This document shows, one piece after another, positions 55,774 to 62,854 of a stretch of 64,000 nt of DNA. The notes beneath the pieces were generated by a model. That model did not search any database, was not told the origin of the DNA, and saw only the letters and a list, made by a program, of their open reading frames with translations. Made by a program: the position numbers and the translations under genes. Origin of the DNA: Romboutsia faecis (lineage in GTDB: Bacteria; Bacillota; Clostridia; Peptostreptococcales; Peptostreptococcaceae); the NCBI RefSeq assembly GCF_014323405.1, contig NZ_JACRWE010000004.1, positions 434,001-498,000 of the forward strand, in the 5' to 3' direction. The stretch's first letter is position 1. Each line of letters opens with the position of its first letter.

Positions 55774-55802
55774 TTGACATTTATTTTAATTACATTTATA
55801 CT
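55774..55802 (+). promoter_or_regulatory. Sigma-A promoter of the ECF transporter operon
   Basis: TTGACA (55774-55779), 17-base spacer, TATACT (55797-55802), 62 bases before the first ATG. No thiamine, cobalamin or other known riboswitch fits between it and the gene. Confidence 0.8.
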
Positions 55803-55864
55803 AAAATTTGCGTGAATTTTAAATGTTTATAAAATAAAAATTAAAAATAGAGAGGAAAGAGAAT

Positions 55865-56416
55865 ATGGGCAAAAAATCTTCAATACAAACTATAGTTGCT
55901 ATAGGTATAGGAGCTGCAGTTTTCATGATATTAGGAAGGTTTGGTTCAATACCTACAGGTATACCAAATACTAATATAGAAACTTCATATGCGTACTTAG
56001 CATTAATGTCAGTTGTATATGGGCCAGTAGCAGGTCTTTTAATAGGACTTATAGGGCACGGATTAAAAGATCTAGTATTCTATGGTATGCCTTGGTTTAG
56101 TTGGGTAATAGCATCAGGTATAGTTGGTTTAGTTATAGGTCTTTCATCAAAGAAACTAAATATAGAGGGTGGATTTGGTAAAAAACAAATAATAATATTT
56201 AATATAACTCAAATTATAGCAAATGCTATAGCTTGGTTTGTAGTGGCACCGGGATTAGATATAATAATATATGCAGAACCTGCAAATAAAGTATTTATAC
56301 AAGGTATTGTAGGTGGAGTATCTAATATGATCACTGTAGCAGTACTAGGGACATTAATTTTATCTACTTATTCTAAAGTTAAGATGAAGAGCGGAAGTTT
56401 AAGAATAGAAGAGTAA
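55865..56416 (+). CDS. ECF transporter S component, UPF0397 family
   Basis: 183 aa with five to six membrane helices. The sequence shows the UPF0397 pattern: [25 protein letters not shown], then [20 protein letters not shown], and [16 protein letters not shown] near the end. The S component binds the vitamin or other small substrate. Which one is not known for this family. AGAGAGGAAAGAG before the ATG. First of three genes with the matching ATPase and T component. Confidence 0.9.
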   Translation: MGKKSSIQTIVAIGIGAAVFMILGRFGSIPTGIPNTNIETSYAYLALMSVVYGPVAGLLIGLIGHGLKDLVFYGMPWFSWVIASGIVGLVIGLSSKKLNIEGGFGKKQIIIFNITQIIANAIAWFVVAPGLDIIIYAEPANKVFIQGIVGGVSNMITVAVLGTLILSTYSKVKMKSGSLRIEE

Positions 56417-56435
56417 GTTGTAGAAGGAGATAGGA

Positions 56436-58136
56436 ATGAAAAGAAAGATAATAGAGTTTAAGGACTATAGTTTTCAATATAGGGTACAATCAGAGCCTAC
56501 TCTTAAAAATATAAATTTAACTATATATGAAGGAGAAAAAGTACTTATAGTAGGACCTTCTGGCTCTGGTAAAAGTACTTTAGCTCATTGTCTTAACGGA
56601 TTAGTTCCATTTTATTACAGTGGAAAGGTATCTGGAGAATTATTTATAGATGGTGAAAATGTAGAAAAGAAAAATATATTCGATCTATCTAAGATAATAG
56701 GGACAGTCCTACAAGATCCAGATAGTCAGTTTATAGGTTTAACAGTAGGAGAAGATATAGCATTTAAGCTTGAAAATTACTGTATAGAACAGTCTGAAAT
56801 GAAATTTATGGTAAAGGAATCTGCAAAGTTAGTAGATATAGATAAAGAGCTGGAAGCATCACCTTACAAGTTATCTGGAGGGCAAAAGCAAAGAGTTACA
56901 CTTGCAGGAGTAACTGTAGATGATGTTAAAATACTTTTATTTGATGAGCCTTTAGCAAGTTTAGATCCACTTACAGGTAAAAGTGCTATAGAATTAATAG
57001 ATAATATAAAAGTTAAAAATAATAAAACTATGATAATAGTTGAGCATAGACTAGAGGATGTTTTACACAAAAATATAGATAGAATAATAGTTATGGATGG
57101 CGGAGAAATCATTGCAGACACGACACCAAATGAAATACTATCAACTGATATATTAAAAGAAATCGGAGTTCGTGAACCTCTATATATAGCTGCGTTAAAA
57201 TATGCAAATTGTAAAATAACTCCAGAAATTAATCCTGAGAGTATAGAAAAAATAAATTTAGATAATTGTAAAGATAAGATAAAAGCTTGGTACTCAAATA
57301 TAGAAGAGTCTAATATAAAGGAAGATAATTCTCCAATACTTGAAGTTGAGGATTTAAGCTTCTCATATAGTGAAGAAAAGAAGATACTTAAAAATGTTTC
57401 ATTTAAGATAAACAAAGGTGATATGGCTAGTATTGTAGGTAAAAATGGAGCTGGAAAATCTACCATATCAAAATTAATATGTGGTTTTTATAAGCCTACA
57501 TCAGGTAAGGTATTATTTGATGGAAGAGATATTGCAAATAAAACTATTAAAGAGCGTTCTGAAAAAATAGGATTTGTAATGCAAAATCCAAATCAAATGA
57601 TATCTAAGTCGATGATATTTGATGAAGTTGCTTTTGGGCTTAGAATAAGAGGTTACTCTGAGGAAGAGGTTAAAGAACGAGTTTATAAGGTCCTTGAGAT
57701 ATGTGGACTGTATAAGTTTAGAAACTGGCCTATATCAGCACTTAGCTTTGGTCAAAAGAAAAGAGTTACAATAGCATCAATACTTGTTTTAAATCCAGAA
57801 GTAATAATTCTAGATGAGCCTACTGCGGGGCAAGATTTCAAACATTATTCAGAGATAATGGAGTTTTTAGTAGAGCTAAATAAACAAGGTGTTACAATAA
57901 TAATGATTACTCATGATATGCATTTAATGTTAGAATACACTAATAAAGTAATCGTATTATCAGAAGGTGAAAAGATAGCAGATGATACCTCTATAAATAT
58001 ACTAACAAATAATAAAGTCATAGAGAAAGCTAATTTGAAGGAGACTTCGTTATATGAATTAGCTCAAAAATGTGAAATAGATGATGAGAAATCTTTCATA
58101 AAAAGATTTATAGATTATGATAGGAGGGTGAGATAA
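56436..58136 (+). CDS. Energy-coupling factor transporter, fused double ATPase
   Basis: 566 aa made of two complete ABC ATPases in one chain, the YkoD-type arrangement that replaces separate EcfA1 and EcfA2. Half 1 has Walker A GPSGSGKST (about residue 42), LSGGQKQRV and Walker B ILLFDEPLASLDP. Half 2 has Walker A GKNGAGKST (about 335), the signature LSFGQKKRV and VIILDEPTAGQDF. The LSFGQ form replaces LSGGQ in half 2. It drives uptake by the S component. It starts 19 bases after the S gene and ends 2 bases before ecfT. Confidence 0.95.
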   Translation: MKRKIIEFKDYSFQYRVQSEPTLKNINLTIYEGEKVLIVGPSGSGKSTLAHCLNGLVPFYYSGKVSGELFIDGENVEKKNIFDLSKIIGTVLQDPDSQFIGLTVGEDIAFKLENYCIEQSEMKFMVKESAKLVDIDKELEASPYKLSGGQKQRVTLAGVTVDDVKILLFDEPLASLDPLTGKSAIELIDNIKVKNNKTMIIVEHRLEDVLHKNIDRIIVMDGGEIIADTTPNEILSTDILKEIGVREPLYIAALKYANCKITPEINPESIEKINLDNCKDKIKAWYSNIEESNIKEDNSPILEVEDLSFSYSEEKKILKNVSFKINKGDMASIVGKNGAGKSTISKLICGFYKPTSGKVLFDGRDIANKTIKERSEKIGFVMQNPNQMISKSMIFDEVAFGLRIRGYSEEEVKERVYKVLEICGLYKFRNWPISALSFGQKKRVTIASILVLNPEVIILDEPTAGQDFKHYSEIMEFLVELNKQGVTIIMITHDMHLMLEYTNKVIVLSEGEKIADDTSINILTNNKVIEKANLKETSLYELAQKCEIDDEKSFIKRFIDYDRRVR

Positions 58137-58138
58137 AT

Positions 58139-58969
58139 ATGAATTCAGAAATGTTATCATATATAAAGAAAGATTCTCCTATACATAAGTTAACAGGAGC
58201 CACAAAGCTTATAGTTTTTTTACTATGGGCAGTGGCAGCTATGGTAACTTACGATACTAGGCTTTTAGTAGGTATGCTTATTATAGGACTCTTAGCATTT
58301 AAAATTTCTAATATAGAATTTAAAGAAATTTCATTTGTACTTTACTTTATATTAATATTTTTACTTTTAAATGCTGTAATGATATTTGTATTTTCTCCTG
58401 AAGAAGGGGTACAAATATATGGTAGTAGAACGGTATTGTTTCATTTAGTTGGGCCGTATACAGTGACAGCAGAGCAATTATTTTATGAACTTAATGTTGT
58501 ATTAAAATACTTTGCAACAATTCCTATGGCATTACTATTTATATTAACAACTGATCCTAGTGAATTTGCAGCATCTTTAAATAAACTAGGTGTCAGTTAT
58601 AAGGCAGCATATTCAGTGTCAATTGCATTAAGATATATACCGGATATACAAAGAGACTATAAGGATATAGCATTTGCTCAACAAGCAAGAGGAATTGATT
58701 TATCTAATAAAGAGAAACTCTTTAAAAGAATAAAGAATGCAGCATCTATACTTATGCCTCTTATTTTTTCTAGTTTAGAAAGAATTGATAAGATAAGTAT
58801 AGCGATGGAGCTAAGAGCGTTTGGAAATAGTAATAAGCGTACATGGTATAAAAGAAAAGATTTCACAAAGGATGATTATATTACGATAATATTATTCGTA
58901 TTAATAGTATTATTATCTATAATATTAGTTAAAGTGAATGGTGGAAGATTCTATAATCCATTTATATAA
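58139..58969 (+). CDS. ecfT: Energy-coupling factor transporter T component
   Basis: 276 aa membrane protein with four to five helices. The coupling helices carry the two short Ala-Arg-Gly type motifs: AFAQQARGIDLS and AMELRAFGNSNK. These dock on the ATPases. The ribosome binding site (TAGGAGGGTGAG) is inside the end of the ATPase gene, so translation is coupled. It completes the S-A-A-T operon. Confidence 0.95.
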   Translation: MNSEMLSYIKKDSPIHKLTGATKLIVFLLWAVAAMVTYDTRLLVGMLIIGLLAFKISNIEFKEISFVLYFILIFLLLNAVMIFVFSPEEGVQIYGSRTVLFHLVGPYTVTAEQLFYELNVVLKYFATIPMALLFILTTDPSEFAASLNKLGVSYKAAYSVSIALRYIPDIQRDYKDIAFAQQARGIDLSNKEKLFKRIKNAASILMPLIFSSLERIDKISIAMELRAFGNSNKRTWYKRKDFTKDDYITIILFVLIVLLSIILVKVNGGRFYNPFI

Positions 58970-58973
58970 GTTA

Positions 58974-59022
58974 AAGAGCTAATCTTGAAATAGTTAATTT
59001 ATTTTGAGACTAGCTTTTTTTA
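58974..59022 (+). terminator. Terminator of the ECF transporter operon
   Basis: AGCTAATCTTGAAATAG pairs with ATTTTGAGACTAGCT with a few mismatches, followed by T7. Its core TAATTTATTTTGA is shared with the hairpin at 46690. Confidence 0.85.
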
Positions 59023-59186
59023 TTGAATTAATAATAATGGGCAGTTTAATAATTAACATTAATTTCATAAAAAATATATTTTTGCAATTTTAGTGAAAAG
59101 TTATGAAACAATATAAATTTTTCTAGTAACTAATAGTAGTAAAATTTATTTCTTGTGGAAACCTAAGATAAAAGAAGGAGGTTAAT

Positions 59187-59387
59187 ATGAGAAAAGATAA
59201 ACAAAGTAAAAGAATATTAGATGAAAGTCCTCTATTAACAGATTTAGTTAATCATGGTCAAACTTATACCGAAATAAGAGATATGATAGAAGATGAAAAT
59301 GAAGAGGTAAGAAAAAAAGTAAATAAAAAAGTTGATATAAAAACACCTTCATATCAAGATATGCATCCATATAATAATAAATTTTAA
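59187..59387 (+). CDS. Small hydrophilic protein of unknown function
   Basis: 66 aa, charged, with no membrane segment. Sequence features are SKRILDESPLLTDLVNHGQTY, an acidic helix RDMIEDENEEV and a basic KKVNKKVD stretch. It has an ideal ribosome binding site (AGAAGGAGG) and its own terminator, which argues for a real gene. No family is recognised. Confidence 0.7.
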   Translation: MRKDKQSKRILDESPLLTDLVNHGQTYTEIRDMIEDENEEVRKKVNKKVDIKTPSYQDMHPYNNKF

Positions 59388-59390
59388 GAT

Positions 59391-59434
59391 AAAAATAAGC
59401 CACTTAATATATAATTTAAGTGGCTTATTTTTAT
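59391..59434 (+). terminator. Intrinsic terminator of the small hydrophilic protein gene
   Basis: A perfect 17-bp stem AAAAATAAGCCACTTAA (59391-59407) with 59416-59432. T-rich distal end. Confidence 0.9.
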
Positions 59435-59440
59435 ATAACA

Positions 59441-59490
59441 TATAAAAAAGCATGTATTGATAAATTTAATATCAAACATGCTTTTTATTT
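59441..59490 (-). terminator. Intrinsic terminator of the APC permease gene
   Basis: Read on the minus strand, AAAAAGCATGTTTGATATTA pairs with TTATCAATACATGCTTTTTT. It lies about 20 bases beyond the permease stop. Confidence 0.85.
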
Positions 59491-59509
59491 AATATAACGT
59501 GCTTAATTA

Positions 59510-60865
59510 TTAAGCAGCATCATTTAAATCAGAATCATTTTGCTTAGCCATATAGCTGTATATTGGTAAACCTATAATAGTTACGATAACACCACCTATA
59601 GACATTAATGTGTTTGTCATTCCAGCAAAGAATAATTGGTTTATTACAACGAATAATCCACCAGATATAGCCACTAATGGTATAAATGGATATAGAGGAA
59701 CTTTATAAGGTCTATTCATATTTGGATGAGTTTTTCTTAACTTTATAACTCCTGCAAATGTTAATACATAGAATGACCATACAGCAAACATAGATAAGTC
59801 ACTTAATAAGTTGAACTGTCCAGATAATGCATATAATGCAGATATAACAGCCATTATCATTGTTGCATTAGCAGGAACATCATTTTTATTTAAAGAACCT
59901 ATAAATTTATATCCTGGTAAAGTTTTTTGTTGAGCTAATGTGTAAAGTATTCTTGGTCCAGTTAATAAGTAACCATTTATACATCCAAATACTGATATTA
60001 ATATACCTATAGTTATTATTTGTCCACCTATTCTACCAAATAATACTTCTGCAACAGCTGAAGCAGGCGAAGCAAATTGAGCTAATTGATCAGCAGGTAA
60101 TACAAATAAATAAGCTACGTTTATAACAACGTACACAGCCATAACTAATGATAAACCACCAACTATTGCTTTTGGTAAATCCTTACCTGGATCTTTCATT
60201 TCTCCAGCTATAGCACCAACATTAATCCATCCATCATAAGCGAATAATATTGCTATTAATAATTGACCGAAAACACCACCTGGGCTAACACCTTCTCCTA
60301 CAAGTGGAGTGAATATTGGACTAGATGCGTTACCTTTAATTAATCCAAATCCTATTATTAATACAAGAGGTATTAATTTACATATTGTTGATATTGTTTG
60401 AATAATACCACTTGTCTTAGACCCAAATGAGTTTATAAATCCTATAAATAATATTACACCAGCAGTTAAACATATAACCAATGCTTGATTATCAGTTTGT
60501 CCAAGTAATATTGCTGATTGTTGACCAAACATAACTGATATTGCAGCTATAGTAGCAGGGAAGAATAAAACACATTGCATCCATCCTGTTAAGAAACCTA
60601 ATTTTTTCCCATATATTTCTTCAATATAAACCATCATACCACCAGTTTTAGGTATAGCAGCTGAAACTTCAGCAGCTGTTAGACCAGCTGTTATTGTAAC
60701 TATACCAGCTACTATCCAAGCGATCATACCAAGACCAGGTGCTCCACCTGTTAGTGTAAATACTGCCTGTGGTTTGAAGAACACACCACCACCGATAACC
60801 ATACCAACAACTGTTGATAAAGCTGCAGCGAATCCAAGATTTTTTTGAAGACTCTTCTTTTCCAT
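59510..60865 (-). CDS. Amino acid permease, APC superfamily (SteT/LAT-like)
   Basis: 451 aa with twelve helices. The TM1 region ALSTVVGMVIGGGVFFKPQAV carries the glycine-rich unwound motif of APC transporters, followed by WIVAGIVTITAGLTAAEVSAAIPKTGG. Later GWINVGAIAGEMKDPGKDLPKAI is the conserved TM6-loop signature. It is likely an amino acid exchanger (serine/threonine or branched) of the LAT type. A long in-frame extension to 60988 has no homology and covers the promoter; AAAGGAA fits ATG 60865. Confidence 0.9.
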   Translation of the reverse strand: MEKKSLQKNLGFAAALSTVVGMVIGGGVFFKPQAVFTLTGGAPGLGMIAWIVAGIVTITAGLTAAEVSAAIPKTGGMMVYIEEIYGKKLGFLTGWMQCVLFFPATIAAISVMFGQQSAILLGQTDNQALVICLTAGVILFIGFINSFGSKTSGIIQTISTICKLIPLVLIIGFGLIKGNASSPIFTPLVGEGVSPGGVFGQLLIAILFAYDGWINVGAIAGEMKDPGKDLPKAIVGGLSLVMAVYVVINVAYLFVLPADQLAQFASPASAVAEVLFGRIGGQIITIGILISVFGCINGYLLTGPRILYTLAQQKTLPGYKFIGSLNKNDVPANATMIMAVISALYALSGQFNLLSDLSMFAVWSFYVLTFAGVIKLRKTHPNMNRPYKVPLYPFIPLVAISGGLFVVINQLFFAGMTNTLMSIGGVIVTIIGLPIYSYMAKQNDSDLNDAA

Positions 60866-60935
60866 GTCATTATTCCTTTCTTTGTTTAAAAAAATATTGT
60901 AAGAATTATTACTTGTTTTTTTAACGACAAATACT

Positions 60936-60963
60936 ATTATAATACTTTTTTTTTTAAAAACAA
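60936..60963 (-). promoter_or_regulatory. Promoter of the APC permease gene
   Basis: On the minus strand, TTGTTT (plus 60958-60963), 16-base spacer, TATAAT (plus 60936-60941). About 70 bases before the start codon. Confidence 0.6.
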
Positions 60964-61177
60964 TGTTTTCCTTAAATTTTCCTTGCATAATTCGACAAAA
61001 AAATTGGTTGTAATTGTAAAAAATATAAAAAATGGATGTTTATGTAAATAAATTACATATATTATATATCTATTAATATATTTTTATCTAAGTAAAAAAA
61101 TATATAAGTATATTTACCTAGAAAAATATTACATATTTGTTTTTTTATTAAAATCAAATGAAAGAATAATATGATAG

Positions 61178-61228
61178 ACTTCTCCTCACAATAAAATAAT
61201 AAATATAAATTTTATTGTGAGGAGAAGT
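61178..61228. repeat. Perfect 20-bp inverted repeat before a decayed gene
   Basis: ACTTCTCCTCACAATAAAAT (61178-61197) and its exact complement (61209-61228) around 11 bases. No T-run follows in either direction, so it is not a normal terminator. The right arm contains GAGGAG, so an RNA hairpin would hide that ribosome binding site. Confidence 0.75.
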
Positions 61229-61230
61229 GT

Positions 61231-61494
61231 GATGCTTTATAAAAAATATATGAAGAAGTATTATCTAATCTAAATTCTAGCTTACAGGGGCTATCAGATT
61301 AATAGATATAAAAATTAATAGAAGCTGAATGATATAATAAATTAAAAGAAAAAGCTAAAGTGATTACTTAGAGATTATTTTTAGGATCACTTAAAGATTC
61401 ATTAGTAATAATTTTGCTTATTGCAGCTATAGTACGATTTATATTAGGATTAATTATAGTGTGTTTTGTATTTTGTTGTGTCTATTTTAGTTGA
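61231..61494 (+). pseudogene. Decayed gene with several in-frame stop codons, C-terminal membrane segment
   Basis: One frame gives coherent protein-like blocks broken by stops: KIYEEVLSNLNSSLQGLSD, KLIEAE, YNKLKEKAKVIT, then GSLKDSLVIILLIAAIVRFI and LGLIIVCFVFCCVYFS to TGA 61494. There are six or so stops and no frameshift, as expected if point mutations inactivated a small protein with a helical N-part and a C-terminal membrane anchor. The family is not identified. The rest of the 60866-61594 gap contains only the permease promoter, AT-rich DNA and the inverted repeat. Confidence 0.6.
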
Positions 61495-61594
61495 AAATTT
61501 AAAATATAAAATTTTATAGCCTAATTAAAAACATAATATTTATAATATAAAGAAAACATATTATAATATAAATAAACAAATTAGGAGATGAATT

Positions 61595-62455
61595 ATGACA
61601 AAAATAGTAGATGCGATAGAAATGTGTGAGAATAAAATACATAAATTTAAAGAAGAAACTAAAACCATAGAGGCTAGGATAAATAGAAAGCCAGAGTTTA
61701 TAATAATAAATGCTTCAGATGATGAAGGTAATGCAAGGTACATAAAAGGGAAGATAACAGAAGGTGAAAAAGCAGGCCTAAATGTTAATGCAATAAAGTT
61801 AGAAGCAGACTGTACGAATAATGATGTAGAAGAAATAATAAATAGATGTAACGAAGAAAAAATACCAGTAATTCTACAACTCCCTACATATAAGCATCTA
61901 GATACAGAATACCTTATGAAATTAATAGATTATACTGTAGATGCAGATGGCTTTGCTAAGGAATGGATAGGAGAAATTAATTTAGGTAATGATAAGCTAT
62001 TAGCACCTGCAACTCCTAAAGGCGTAATATCTTTACTTGAGTATAATAATATAGAAATAGAAGGTAAAATAGCACTAGTTATAGGAAAATCTAATCATGT
62101 AGGAAAACCATTATGTTCTATGCTGATGAACCGAGGAGCAACCTTAATAAATGCAAATAGTAAAACTAAAAATTTATCTGAGTTAGTTAAGATGGCAGAT
62201 ATAGTGATATCTTGTGTGGGTAGACAAAATCTAGTTGATGCTAAGGATATTAAAGATGGAGCTACTGTAATTGGTGTAGGCTTCACTTATGTTGGAAGAA
62301 AACAAATATTAGACTTTGATGTAGATGAAATAGTAAATTTAGGAAAAGCTAGTGTTGTATCAAATAGAATCAATTGCACGGGAAAAGCTACAATTAATTC
62401 ATTAATAGAAAATGTTATTGAATTATATAAAATGAATTTTGAAATAATGGATTAG
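61595..62455 (+). CDS. folD: Bifunctional methylenetetrahydrofolate dehydrogenase/cyclohydrolase
   Basis: 286 aa. Interconverts methylene-, methenyl- and formyl-tetrahydrofolate. The catalytic Tyr/Lys pair is in ARYIKGK, followed by IPVILQLPTYKHLD, DADGF, the nucleotide-binding ATPKGVISLLEYN and VIGKSNHVGKPL, and CVGRQNLV. Some segments are more divergent than usual: the canonical QLPLP is QLPTY here, and the GLN loop after DADGF is altered. Cofactor use and activity may therefore differ. TTAGGAG before the ATG. Confidence 0.9.
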   Translation: MTKIVDAIEMCENKIHKFKEETKTIEARINRKPEFIIINASDDEGNARYIKGKITEGEKAGLNVNAIKLEADCTNNDVEEIINRCNEEKIPVILQLPTYKHLDTEYLMKLIDYTVDADGFAKEWIGEINLGNDKLLAPATPKGVISLLEYNNIEIEGKIALVIGKSNHVGKPLCSMLMNRGATLINANSKTKNLSELVKMADIVISCVGRQNLVDAKDIKDGATVIGVGFTYVGRKQILDFDVDEIVNLGKASVVSNRINCTGKATINSLIENVIELYKMNFEIMD

Positions 62456-62506
62456 ATAAAATAAGGGTTGCGCTAAAATTTAGCACAACCCTTATTTTAT
62501 CTAATC
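62451..62506 (+). terminator. Very strong terminator overlapping the folD stop codon
   Basis: A stem of about 26 bp with one C-A mismatch (62451-62475 with 62480-62505). It includes the TAG stop at 62453-62455. Confidence 0.9.
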
Positions 62507-62854
62507 CCAACTACAAAATTAAAAGATATAACTAAAATATTTACAAAACAACGGATACAGTAATTGGTTATATAAAGTGTTTCACTTACATGTAACTCAA
62601 GAGAAATACACTTTTATTTTAACTTTAGATATTAAAAAAATAATGAAAATTATTATAAAGTATATTATAAATATTAATATATTAAGGTCAAATCTTAATT
62701 ATGTGATTAAAATTTTCATTATATTATTTTGTCTAATATTGTATAAATTTGGAAGGGGTATTATAATAAAGTAGTTAATTAAAATGTGTACATAGTAAAG
62801 TAGATAGCTAGCATATATATTAGTGAAATGTTTTAAGATGGAGGGTGTGTTAAT
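62507..62854. other. AT-rich intergenic region between folD and the diguanylate cyclase gene
   Basis: About 350 bases without a convincing gene. A GTG-started 65-codon frame at 62577 lacks a ribosome binding site and is all AT-type residues. A weak hairpin (AAAGTGT with ACACTTT) lies near 62574-62616. The GGAGGG of the next gene is at 62840-62845. Confidence 0.5.

Noticed and set aside
56864..57466. 200-codon minus-strand frame inside the ECF ATPase gene
   Set aside because: Antisense shadow of conserved ABC ATPase coding sequence; no matching family or start signal.
62577..62774. 65-codon frame starting at GTG
   Set aside because: No ribosome binding site, composition dominated by I/N/K as expected of AT-rich non-coding DNA, and a preceding strong terminator.
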